Assembly (NCBI GenBank): GCA_033557465.1
Contig: CM066043.1
Span: forward strand, 75,112,662-75,176,661
Origin: Ichthyophis bannanicus
Taxonomy: Eukaryota; Chordata; Amphibia; Gymnophiona; Ichthyophiidae
DNA length: 64,000 bases
Direction: 5' to 3'
The translations under genes were made by a program, and so were the position numbers. The notes beneath the pieces were generated by a model. The model did no database searches. It saw only the letters and a list, made by a program, of their open reading frames with translations, and had not been told where the DNA came from. Below are positions 9,686 to 19,138 of the stretch, one piece after another (position 1 is the first letter of the stretch; the number at the start of each line of letters is the position of its first letter).

Positions 9686-11536
9686 ATGGAAAAGCCCGCC
9701 TCCGGGTTCAAAAAGTGCAGTAGCACTATTTCTGTCAACGACACCCACGACTGGTGTATTAAATGTTTAGGTCCTGACCATTCCATCGCGGACTGTGAGT
9801 CCTGTTCCATGATGTCTAAAAGAGGTTTACAGAATCGAGCAGCCAAGCTCAGTACCCTGTTTCCCTCTGATGCAGCTTCTGTGGCATCGATGTCTTCCAG
9901 GGCTGCTTCTTCCTCCCATGGATCTCAGGTAACCAAACTTAAATCTTGCCGGTCCTCGAAGAGTACATCTCCCTCTAAGTATCGAGATGCCCCCGGGCTT
10001 GCTCTCAAGGAATCCACACTGGCAAAATTACCCCGGCGGGAGGCTCTGGCTTCCAAAGCTTTATCTATGGGGTCACAGGTTGACATCGATGGCTCGGCCT
10101 CGACCGATCACCTATTACAATGTTCTGGGGTACCGGCAGTTCACACCGGTACCGACTTCCAGACATTGGTGGCGTCGATGGATCAGAATATTCTGACCAT
10201 GCAGCGTGCCATCACGGCATTCATACAAGCTGCGACGCCTTCGGTACTGCAACAAACTCCGTTGTCGGTACCGATTCCGGTACCGGACCCGATACCGGTT
10301 CCGCTGCCGGTACAGATTGCATCGATGTCGACGTGGACGGCAGCGGTACACTATCCTGTGATGTCCATCGGTACCGATCCGGTACCGAGTACTCCCGATG
10401 TCGATACCCCCCGGTATGCGTATCGGGCTCTGCGAGAGCATCCAGACAGGCGATACTTCGATTCCTCTGAGGACTCTGATGAATCAGAGGCCTCTATCGA
10501 AGCAACGGGGATCCTTCCTCAGGAACCCTCTTCTCCAAAAAGGAGAATGTCTCCTCCAGAGGACTTGTCTTTTCAAGACTTTCTCAGGGAGGTGGCCAGG
10601 GGCCTTTCCATCTCAGTGGCCTCTGAGACAGAGCCTAGAGCCAAAAAATTAGATATTTTACAATATCCTAAGGCTCCCAAAGAGGCAGCCACTTTACCAA
10701 TACATGAGATTCTCTATGATCACATGTTGGGCATATGGGAGACTCCTCTTACCACCTCCCCTCATTCTCGTAGGTTGGACACCATGTATCGTGTTCCTCC
10801 TTGTCCTGGTTTTCATAAGACTCAGCTTCCTCACCACTCCATTGTGGTGGAGTCTGCTATGAAAAAGATCAAGAGTACAAAGAGGCACTCTTCTACTCCT
10901 CCAGGAAGAGAATGCAGAACCCTAGATGCCTTTGGCAGGAGAATTTTCCAGGCCAGTATGCTTGTAGCCAGAATCAACTCCTATAGTCTCTATATGGGGA
11001 TGTTTCTAAAGGAAGTTGCAGATCATCTGCAAACCTTATCTCCTTTTATGTCAGAAAATAAAAGGGAAGAGTTTCTCACCTGGCTTAAACATGCCCAGGA
11101 TATTTCCAAGTTTTCCAACCATGCAGCCTTTGACTCTTTTGAAGGTGCCAGCAGAGCCTCGGCTATTGCCATAGGTGCACGTAGAGTTGCTTGGTTACAA
11201 GCCTCTGATTTGGAATCCTGGGTTCAGGATGGACTAGGTAACCTTCCTTGTAAAGGTGAAAACTTGTTTGGCAAAGATTGGCAAGCAAAGGCCAACCAGA
11301 TGGATGCTGAAAATTCTGCTTTAGATAGACTTTCAAAGTCTACTTCTGCTCCTTTTAAAAAGATATTGTTCAAAAAAGGATTTTTCCCAAAAAAAGGGAA
11401 ATATTCTTCTGCTTATGGTCAGGCCTCTTCTGCAGGTCGTTTTGCTACAAAGAGGCAACAACAACCAAAACAGGCCAAGCCTAAGGCTGCGAGGACTGCT
11501 ACGGCCCAACAGCCTCAGCCTCCTCAGGGCCTTTGA
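9686..11536 (+). CDS. DIRS-B Gag (616 aa, intact)
   Basis: The only intact gag in the window. The ATG at 9686 is kept because the homologous Met-(Glu/Ala)...SGFK start occurs in C and D. The N-terminus (residues about 8-48) has a Cys/His pattern with D-T-H-x2-C-x2-CLGPDH and C-x2-C; the first Cys pair seen in D is reduced to a single Cys here. Residues about 150-240 are a Pro/Val/Ile-rich linker encoded by repeated GGTACCGAT-like codons. Residues about 290-500 are the conserved DIRS gag block (LPHHSIVVESAMKKIK, LDAFGRRIFQ). The C-terminus is Lys/Gln/Pro-rich and probably binds nucleic acid. Its last 122 nt overlap the next ORF. Confidence 0.85.
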   Translation: MEKPASGFKKCSSTISVNDTHDWCIKCLGPDHSIADCESCSMMSKRGLQNRAAKLSTLFPSDAASVASMSSRAASSSHGSQVTKLKSCRSSKSTSPSKYRDAPGLALKESTLAKLPRREALASKALSMGSQVDIDGSASTDHLLQCSGVPAVHTGTDFQTLVASMDQNILTMQRAITAFIQAATPSVLQQTPLSVPIPVPDPIPVPLPVQIASMSTWTAAVHYPVMSIGTDPVPSTPDVDTPRYAYRALREHPDRRYFDSSEDSDESEASIEATGILPQEPSSPKRRMSPPEDLSFQDFLREVARGLSISVASETEPRAKKLDILQYPKAPKEAATLPIHEILYDHMLGIWETPLTTSPHSRRLDTMYRVPPCPGFHKTQLPHHSIVVESAMKKIKSTKRHSSTPPGRECRTLDAFGRRIFQASMLVARINSYSLYMGMFLKEVADHLQTLSPFMSENKREEFLTWLKHAQDISKFSNHAAFDSFEGASRASAIAIGARRVAWLQASDLESWVQDGLGNLPCKGENLFGKDWQAKANQMDAENSALDRLSKSTSAPFKKILFKKGFFPKKGKYSSAYGQASSAGRFATKRQQQPKQAKPKAARTATAQQPQPPQGL

Positions 11537-13440
11537 CTTACCATTAGAGAACTTAGCCTTTCTGGCTCTAGAACATCCAGAGCCTCTCACCATCCCAGGA
11601 AGGTTAGCTCATTTTGCTCCCAGATGGGAACAAATCACAGCAGAGCAATGGACCCTCTCTATCATAAGAGACGGGTACAAGCTTCACTTCTTAAACCTTC
11701 CTCCTCACACTATGGTGAAACAGTTCAATTCTCCAACATCTCTCCTCAACCTTCTAGGTCAAGAGATTGCCACCCTTCTTGCCCAAGGGGCAATAGAAGA
11801 AGTACCCCTTCTTCAACAGGGCTCAGGGTTCTACTCCCCCTATTTTCTCATTCCAAAGAAAACAGGGGGCTACAGACCCATTTTAGATCTCAGAGAATTG
11901 AACAAGTTTCTATGCAAGGAGAAATTCAAGATGACTTCTCTCGGAACTCTCCTTCCATACCTCCAGAGTCAGGACTGGCTTTGTTCTCTAGATCTCAAGG
12001 ATGCGTACACCCATGTCCTCATCCATCCAACACACAGAAGGTTCCTTCGGTTCCTTTATCAAGGAAAGCACTACCAATACAAAGTGCTTCCTTTCGGTCT
12101 GGCCTCTGCACCACGAGTGTTCACCAAATGCATGGCAATAGTAGCTGCATTTCTACGCACTCTAGGGATATTCGTATTCCCATATCTGGACGACTGGCTC
12201 ATCCGAGCTCCATCCCAATCAAAGGCCCAGGCTTCCCTGGCCTGCACAAAGCGTGTTCAGTATCTGGGACTGGTAATAAACATTCCAAAATCCCATCTCA
12301 CCCCTGCTCAATCTCTAGAGTTCATAGGGGCCTTGCTGGATACCACAACTGCAAAGGCCTATCTCCCCCAGGCCCGTTGCCTACACTTGATGCAGTTAGC
12401 CTCACAGATTCAATTAAAATCCCATTTAACTGCTCGAGAGATGTTACAACTCTTAGGCCACATGGCATCCACCGTGCATGTGGTTCCTTATGCTCGCCTT
12501 CACATGAGAGCAGCTCAATGGACTTTGTCCACCCAATGGACCCAGGCATCAGGGTGCCTGTCAGACAAGATAGCAACCTCCAGTCGCCTCTTTTCCTCGC
12601 TCCATTGGTGGAAGTCCACTCAAAATCTGTTGCTGGGGTCCCCCTTTGAACAGGTGTTACCCCAAGCAACCCTTACCACAGATGCCTCTCCAAAGGGTTG
12701 GGGAGCTCATCTACAAGATCTCTCCACCCAAGACATCTGGTCTCCACAGGAGACATCTCTACATATCAACCTCTTAGAGCTCAGAGCAATCTTTCTGGCT
12801 CTCAGAGTCTTCCACACCCTGCTCAGCTACAAGACAGTCCTCATCCACACGGACAACCAAGTAGCCATGTTCTACGTGAACAAGCAGGGGGGACTGGCTC
12901 TCTGTCGCTTTGCAATGAAGCTCTGAGATTGTGGGCCTTCGCCAGAGAGCATCAAATCCATCTCATGGCAGTGTATCTTCCAGGGGTTCAAAACTCTTGG
13001 GCAGACAGACTCAGTCGAGTTCTGCTTCCACACGAATGGTCCCTCCATGGGGACCAGATAGCCAGGATCTTTCGAATTTGGGGAACCCCAGACATAGACC
13101 TGTTTGCAAGTCCGTGGAATGTCAAACTTCCCCGGTTCTGTTTCAGGATTCCGTGTCAGGGAGTTCAGGCCAGGGATGCCTTCCTCCTTCATTGGGGGCA
13201 AGATTCCCTCTATGCCTTTCCTGCTATTCCCCTCATTCCCAAGACACTGTTCAAGCTTCAGAGAGACAAGGGGTCTATGATCCTCATAGCACCACGTTGG
13301 CCATGCCAAGTGTGGTACCCTCTACTTCTGCATCTCTCTCAAGCTCCCTCCCTGGACTTGAGGTCTGCTCCAGATCTCCTCTCCCAGGAGGAAGGAACGT
13401 TGTGGCACCCAAATCCCCAGTCTCTTCATCTCAGGGCCTG
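11415..13440 (+). pseudogene. DIRS-B reverse transcriptase - RNase H - Dam-like methyltransferase, one frameshift
   Basis: The frame opens at 11415, overlapping gag by 122 nt in the +1 frame. RT motifs in order: GFYSPYFLIPKKTGGYRPILDLRELN, a catalytic SLDLKDAY, the LPFGLASAPRVFTK block, and YLDDWLI (codons at 12183-12194). RNase H follows with TTDASPKGWGAH, a LLELRA glutamate and HTDNQVAMFYVNK. A one-base loss near 12900 shifts the rest into another frame, where the Dam-like methyltransferase region reads DLFASPWN...DAFLLHW...IAPRWP. That domain order is characteristic of the DIRS1 group. The product would copy element RNA into DNA; the methyltransferase role is unknown. Confidence 0.88.
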
Positions 13441-14486
13441 GTTGCTGAAGGCCCAGACCTTCAAGATTTACCTCTCTCAGCAGGTGAAGGATATCCTTCA
13501 TGCTTCCAGAAAGCCTTCCACCAGACGTTCCTATGCTTTTAAATGGAAGAGGTTTCCCATTTGGTGTGCAGAGAAGGGTCTTTACCCTCTTGCAATACCT
13601 CTGAATTCTTTACTGGAGTATTTGCTGCATTTATCCCAGGCCTTCAGACGAATTCAATTAGAGTCCATTTGAGTGCTATTGCAGCATCCGTTAAACCCCT
13701 CAATGGACAGCCTATTTCCTCTCATCCTCTTATAGCAAGATTCATGAGAGGCCTTCTTTTGACTAAACCTCCCATTAGACCACCTCCAGTGGCATGGGAC
13801 TTGAATCTGGTTCTTGGCCAGCTTATGAAGCCACCCTTTGAACCCTTAGCCACTACCTCCTTGAAGTTCCTTTCCTGGAAGGTTATTTTTCTCATTGCAC
13901 TCACCTCAGCTCGCCGTATCAGTGAGTTGCAAGCCTTAGTGGCTAATCCTCCTTATACAAGGTTCCATCATGACAAGGTAGTCCTCAGACCTAATCCTCA
14001 CTTTATGCCTAAAGTGGTCTCACCTTTTCATCTGATCAGGAGGTGTATTTACCTGTCTTTTTTCCAGGACCTCACGCATCAAGTGCAGAGAGGAATCTTC
14101 ATACCCTGGATTGTAAAAGAGCACTTGCTTTCTACTTACAAAGGACACAGCAACATAGAAAGTCCTCTCAACTTTTTGTTGCTTTTGATCCCTCTCATTT
14201 AGGACTTCCAGTCTCTAAGAGAACTCTGTCTAATTGGATTGCTCAACGTATTTCTTTCGCCTACCAGAGTAAGAACCTTTCTCTGGAGGGCCATGTCACA
14301 GCTCACAATGTGAGAGCCATGGCAGCCTCTATGGCTCATCTAAGCTCTGTGTCCATCGACCAAATCTGTCGAGCGGCCACCTGGGCCTCGGTTCATACCT
14401 TTACAGCCCATTACTGCTTGGACAAGGACTCCCGCCGGGATGCCTTGTTTGGTCAGGCTGTTCTCAAACACCTGTTCCATACCTAA
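13440..14486 (+). pseudogene. DIRS-B tyrosine recombinase, frameshifted
   Basis: Homologous to D's recombinase along its length. The N-terminal SAM-like part (SRKPSTRRSYAFKWKRF) lies in one frame, the core with the first catalytic Arg (TSARRISELQAL, about 13900-13930) in the next, and the C-terminal part with H-N-V-R (about 14304-14315) and the nucleophile Tyr (AHYC, codon 14412-14414) in the third. The two shifts are small deletions near 13637 and 14037. The enzyme would integrate the circular cDNA by strand exchange through a Tyr-DNA link, which explains the lack of target-site duplications. The stop is near 14486, just before the ICR. Confidence 0.85.
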
Positions 14487-14600
14487 TCAACTCCTACCCT
14501 CCATCCCTGACTGGATGCCTGAGATTCATAGGTGGAGGTAGAGCCCTTCCCAGGGACTCACAACCTGGGTGATCTCCCAGGCATCTCTAGCTGGGGAGTC

Positions 14601-14702
14601 CCCATATGTGAAGACTCATTCCTACTTGTTCCTGGAGATAGCACAGTTACTTACCTGTAACAGGTGATCTCTGGGAACAGCAGGAATAAGTCTTCACAAC
14701 CC
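14601..14702 (+). repeat. DIRS-B internal complementary region
   Basis: The complement of the left end (14601-14639) is followed directly by the complement of the right end (14640-14702, including ACTTACCTGTAACAGGTGAT). It is nearly identical to the ICR of A. Confidence 0.85.
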
Positions 14703-14774
14703 ACCCACCTCCCCTAGGAGTTGTATCTCTCTATCTTTCCTTTCCTCTCTCTCTATGTCTCAGCTTTAAAACTC

Positions 14775-14964
14775 GAACTGGAGAGAGGCGGTTAGGAAAG
14801 GCGGGAAGGCAGCGCGCAGACGCTGTGGGATGCTCCCTAAAGCTTTCCTTTTGGATGCTGGGGAGCGTTCCCGCGCAGGCTCCGTCGGTACCGACGATAC
14901 CCATATGTGAAGACTTATTCCTGCTGTTCCCAGAGATCACCTGTTACAGGTAAGTAACTGTGCT
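14775..14964 (+). repeat. DIRS-B right inverted terminal repeat
   Basis: Contains the inverted left-end sequence with GTCGGTACCGAC at 14884-14895. It terminates with CAG|GTAAGTAACTGTGCT, the GT being at 14950-14951. Confidence 0.85.
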
Positions 14965-15263
14965 TTATTGGTCTGGTGCTATTTTCTGTTGCTGGTTTGC
15001 ATTCCCCTGTGTGCCATGATTGGTGAAGGACTATTCTGTGAGGAGGGAGGAATACTCTAGATTTCCATATTCTAGAGAGGCAGCTGCTCTAGACATGTTA
15101 GGTTGGTTTTTTTTTTAATCTTGATATAGTCTTAGTATAGTCTTAGTATAGTCCATACTAAGACAATACTTCTAGAACAGTAGAAATAGCACTGAGAAAA
15201 CCCAGGGAGTTGTTGAGTAACTTTTGTTGTCTGAGATTGCTTTTTCTCTTTCTCTCCTGGAAG

Positions 15264-15357
15264 CACTACACCTCGGATGCCGATGGTCTCTGTACTCACC
15301 TAATTAAACCCAAACTTATGGAGGGTACTGTGGCTGCACAGGACGAGTTCTCCCGAA
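15264..15357 (+). CDS. CSK: CSK coding exon (end of SH2 domain and SH2-kinase linker)
   Basis: C-terminal Src kinase phosphorylates the inhibitory C-terminal tyrosine of Src-family kinases. This 94-nt exon reads [20 protein letters not shown] and on to DEFSR, matching the CSK SH2 end and linker. The acceptor is a polypyrimidine run ending AAG before 15264, and the donor is A|GTAAGG at 15358. It ends after one base of a Ser codon, completed by GT at 32244. Earlier SH3 and SH2 exons are not in the 15 kb upstream, so they lie beyond the window. MATK is less likely because the kinase exons follow CSK residues. Confidence 0.93.
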
Positions 15358-15615
15358 GTAAGGAAGAAATGATGGAACAGTCCTATTCTCCTTTCCAGTT
15401 TTTCTCCATGTCCCTATTCTCCCTTCTCTCTTTATTGCCTTTTTCATTCTCATTCTTCTGTCCCTTTCTCTTGCCCTCTCCTCTGCTCTCCCCCTCTACA
15501 ACTTTGTACCTATATTATTGACTAATTTGTTTTATTTCAGTTAAGTCATTGAATTGTCTTAAGAATTCAACGACATACAGTCTAAAACAAAGATATAAAA
15601 CCAATAAGATACACT
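15358..15615. other. Start of CSK intron, no gene
   Basis: Pyrimidine-rich intronic sequence between the CSK exon and the left end of DIRS-I. Nothing else is recognised. Confidence 0.5.
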
Positions 15616-15730
15616 TCCTTATCCTGCTAGAGCAGTCTAGATAAGTGGGCTGTGCTCCCCAGCCAGCTGGTGAAGACAAACCAGAGCACTTTCAGTGATA
15701 TCATTATTAGTATATATGCTGGTGCTGGTG
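15616..15730 (+). repeat. DIRS-I left inverted terminal repeat
   Basis: Pairs inversely with 31972-32085 and resembles the left end of DIRS-G (CAGTC(C/T)AGA(C/T)AAG(C/T)GGG at 40133-40148). Sequence 15731-15940 is probably the element's untranslated leader. Confidence 0.65.
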
Positions 15731-16381
15731 CAATACTGAGAGAAGTCATTATTGTCTGCTCCAGCAGATGGTAAAATGTATGGACTGATGCTGTAATGCA
15801 AATAGGCCTGTCTCCCTTGGCCCAGATCACGGTCTTTGTAGCCTGTGTGTTTGAGACCTTGGTCCAACGCTTGCTTGGAGTTTGGCTACCTCCATTGTCT
15901 CCTTGAGCCAGCACTTGCCAACACCATTACTTGTGGAAGCAAAAGAACAAAAAAAAAAGTGTTAAAGTGCATTTGTAGCAAAACATCTGTGAGAGAACAA
16001 GTTGGACCATTTGATGATAGAGGGGGAAAAAGAGCACTAAGAGAGGACGAGGCCTTAGTGAATAGACTGAATGAATTCTTTGCTTCAGTCTTTTCTAAAG
16101 AAGATGTAGGAAACGTACCCATGCCAGAAATGATATTTAAAGGTGGTGTATCAGAGGAACTGAAATAAATTTCTATAAATCAGGAAGATGTAATACCGTT
16201 ATTTGATAAACTAGAGAGCAGCAAATCACCTGGGCCAGATGATATACACCCCAGAATACTGAAAGAACTGAAATATGAGATTGCATACCTACTTTTAGTA
16301 ATCTGTGAACTATCATTAAAATCATCTGTAGTGCTTGAGAATTGGAGAGTGGCCAATAAAATTTTTAAAAAGGGTTCCAAG

Positions 16382-18010
16382 AGCTTTGAGATCCAAGATA
16401 GCAATGATAGACGCTTGTGAGAGGCACAAATTACTTGATGGGAAGGAAGTGGAAGGCTACAGGGCTAAGCAGCCCTCTCTTGCCCCCTCGATCTCCACTC
16501 TGTTACATGCAGTTGGTCCTATGGACTCCTTTGCATTTCGGTTGGCTCACAGACCAGAGTCTTCAGGGGAGTGTGGCTCGGCTGAGATTCCACTCATTTC
16601 TGGTGATTGGGGTGGTCTCTTCAAGCAGTGATTCTGTCTCCCCTGTTCCTCAATGAAATCCGAAGTTGGTGTGCCTGCAAGTATTTCCGGAAGTGCTGCG
16701 GTCAGAGGTTTTGGCTGAAGAAGCGTTTCCGGACGACCAGCGAGGGACAGCTTCTGGGATGTTGCAGGCAGGGTTTTTGGCCCCTTTGGCTCTGGACCTG
16801 CAAGCTGCTTCTTCGGAGCCGTTGGTGGAGACCCGAGCTGCATTGTCGGCATATATGGTGGGAACAGCACCTAGCGTGACTGAAGGAAGCTCCATGGAGG
16901 CACAGCCTCCTTTGATTTCTGCTGTCTTTTCCCTCCAGCGACAATCATCTTTTAAGTTGGAGGCAATATGGTCTGCAATTGAACAGTTAGGAGTAGCTTT
17001 GGTGCCTCAGGTATCTTCTTTGACACAGAAGGTGCAGAAGAATTTGGTGGATATTGAGGAGAAGGCTGAGAATGTACTTTCCTTGCAAAATTCCATTGTG
17101 TCTGTCCAGTCTCAGCTTAACGTGCTAGAAGATCATTCAGATTCCTTTGTTAAAGACTCTCTTGCATTAAAAGGGAAGTTGGAGACCCTGGGAAACTCAG
17201 AGCTGCAAATTTAAGATTGATCAATTTCCCTAGATCTTCCTTGGTGTCTGCCAGAGATATGTTTCGGCTATATTTGACTGATATTCTGGGAGTTCCTGCA
17301 GACTCGCTTCCTCCGTTGGTTAAGAATTATTATCTTCCTGTGGCTAAGAAGTCTCCCTCAACAGCTGTGGAATCTGGTTTGGCGCAAGCTGATGTTATTA
17401 ACCTGACTGTGATGTTGGAAGATTCTCGGGAGGAAGTTATAACTCCTGCTACACTTTTTGTCACCCTTGCTCTGCTATCTGATAAGGAGTGGTTGATGAA
17501 AGTGTTCTTTAAGAAGAGGTACCTAAGGTTCAAGGGACTTCGTGTTCATATTTTTCCTGATGTAGCTCGTGATACAAGGGGAGGAGGCATGAGTTTCTTC
17601 TGTTGCATCCTGGAGTGCAACAACTGGGAGGTCTGTTCTTTTTGAAATATCCTTGCAAGTGCTTGGTTAAGCATTTCTCTATTTCCTATGTTTTTTTATG
17701 AACCATCCCAGCTGCTAGCCTTCATAAATGCTTGCCAGCTGGAGATCCCCCCAGGGCCTCCTGTAGATCCACCCTGAGGCGATTGGTAACCCGGTCGAAG
17801 GTTTGTGTCTATTTTGATTATCTTTGCATCTTTGGTTATATTTTTCCTAGCTTGGATCCCTTAGTTTGAGGGCTAGAGTGGGATTGATTTTTTTTTTCCT
17901 TGCTGTGTATAATATTTTTTCAATAATTTCCCAATTTCTTTATAAGATTGATTCTTGATACTATATGTAAAATGGTATGAATATAAAATTTTAAAAAAAA
18001 GGGTTCCAAG
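16382..18010 (+). mobile_element. ORF1-only L1-like retrotransposon insert with target-site duplication
   Basis: An insert of about 1.6 kb exactly interrupting the CR1 RT. The 15-mer AAAAAGGGTTCCAAG occurs at 16367-16381 and again at 17996-18010, the duplication left by target-primed insertion. It carries an ORF1 only, then a 350-bp 3' region ending in an A-rich stretch (17983-18000). No endonuclease or RT sequence is present, so it resembles the HAL1 class of mammals in architecture. Confidence 0.8.
16666..17650 (+). pseudogene. L1-like ORF1 protein (RNA-binding chaperone), frameshifted
   Basis: The part at 16666-17214 contains a predicted coiled coil (heptads around SLTQKVQKNLVDIEEKAENV and ALKGKLETLGN). 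The next frame from about 17205 gives LRLINFPRSS...DMFRLYLTDILG, the RRM-like start of L1-type ORF1 proteins, and a C-terminal VHIFPDVARDTR reminiscent of the L1 PDL(S/A)R-T box. One-base shifts lie near 17206 and 17580. ORF1p would coat its RNA as a trimer. The sequence is not mammalian L1; the Tx1/L1 superfamily is a cautious assignment. Confidence 0.65.
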
Positions 18011-18885
18011 GGTGATCCGGGAAACTACAGACTGGTGAACTTGATGACTGTACCAGGCAAAATGGTAGAAACCATTATAAAGAACAAAATTAATGAACAT
18101 GTGATAATCATGGTTTAATGGCAGAAAGCCAACATAGAATTTAGCCAAGGAAAGTCGTGTTTCACTAATCCCCTAAATTTTCTTGAAGATATGGATAAAC
18201 AAGTAGATAAAGGCGAGCCGGTCGATATAGTGGATCTGGATTTTCAGAGAGCCTTTGACAGGGTTCCTCAAGAGAGACTGGGGGAAAGTGAAAAGTCATA
18301 GGATAGGAGGAAGTGTATGATTGTAGATTAAGAACTGGATAAAAGAGAAAACAGAGAGTAGAGTTAAATGGCCAATTTTCTCAATGAAAAGGTAAATGAT
18401 GGAATATCCCAGGGATCTGTGCTGGGCCTGATGTTTAACATATTTATAAATGACCTGGAAATGGGAATAATGAGTAAGGTAATCAGATTTGCAGATGATA
18501 CAAAATTATTCAAAGTTGTTAAAACACAAGAGGATTGTGGAAAAATTGCAAGAGGACCTTGAAAAATTGAGAGACCAGGCATCCAATTGGCAGATGAAAT
18601 TTAATGTCTGCAAGTGCAAAGTTATGCACTCGGGGAAGAACAACCCAAACTGCAGTTATATGATGCAAGGTTTTCCACATTAGAAATCACCACCTAGGCA
18701 TCATCTTGGATAATATGTTGAAACCCTCTGCCCAGTGTGCAGTAGTGGCTAAAGAAAGCAAACGGAATGCTAAAAATCATAAGGAAAAGAATAGAGAATA
18801 AAACCAATGATATTATATTGCCTCTGTATCATTCTATGGTGCGACTGCACCTTGAATATTGTATGCAAGTCTGGTCACCATATCT

Positions 18886-19060
18886 GAGGTGGCCCTAAAG
18901 TGGCTCTCACTCTGGAATTGGTCTGCCAATGCCACGTCCAAGCTGTGGCTCAGCAAGCTTCCCTTTAAGGGCAGGTTGCTCTGGGGAGGACCTGGAGAGG
19001 CTGGTGAAAGACCTTGGAGAAGCTTGGAAGATAGACGCAGAGTTCCTCATGTGGGGAACT
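18886..19060 (+). pseudogene. Gag fragment of DIRS-I (group 2)
   Basis: The reading SLWNWSANATSKLWLSKLPF, then KGRLLWG and (one base shifted) EDLERLVKDLGEAW, aligns with DIRS-H gag around 58200-58310 (LQNWAAEVSPKSHLSKLLKG...LVKDLGD). It lies between the CR1 end and DIRS-F, supporting the view that CR1 and F both landed in DIRS-I. Confidence 0.55.
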
Positions 19061-19138
19061 TTGGGGGGTGGTTTAGGGCTGGAAAGAGTTTGGGCACAGT
19101 CTGTTGCTCCTGTGTGGTCTACACCCAAGCTAGCGTGT

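Larger units (their letters stand above)
9299..14964 (+). mobile_element. DIRS-B: near full-length group-1 DIRS retrotransposon
   Basis: A complete DIRS layout in 5.67 kb: left ITR (9299-9460), gag (9686-11536), RT-RNase H-methyltransferase (about 11415-13440), tyrosine recombinase (about 13440-14486), ICR (14601-14702) and right ITR (14775-14964). Gag is fully open. The pol-like part has small indels near 12900, 13450, 13637 and 14037, so the copy is probably dead but recent. It is inserted upstream of the first visible CSK exon, in the CSK sense orientation. It shares the ITR core GTCGGTACCGA(C/T) with A. Confidence 0.92.
15960..18885 (+). mobile_element. CR1 LINE (RT part), split by an L1-like insertion
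   Basis: A 5'-truncated CR1-type non-LTR element. Before the split (to 16381) the translation contains EFFASVFSKED, KSPGPDDIHPRILKEL and ENWRVANKIFKKG. After the split (from 18011) it resumes GDPGNYRLVNLMTVPGKM, a degraded FQRAFDRVP, GSVLGLMFNIFINDLE, RFADDTKLFKVV and HLEYCMQVWSPYL. The frames are broken by many stops, so the copy is old. It ends without a CR1 3' tail at about 18885, where group-2 DIRS gag sequence begins. Confidence 0.85.
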
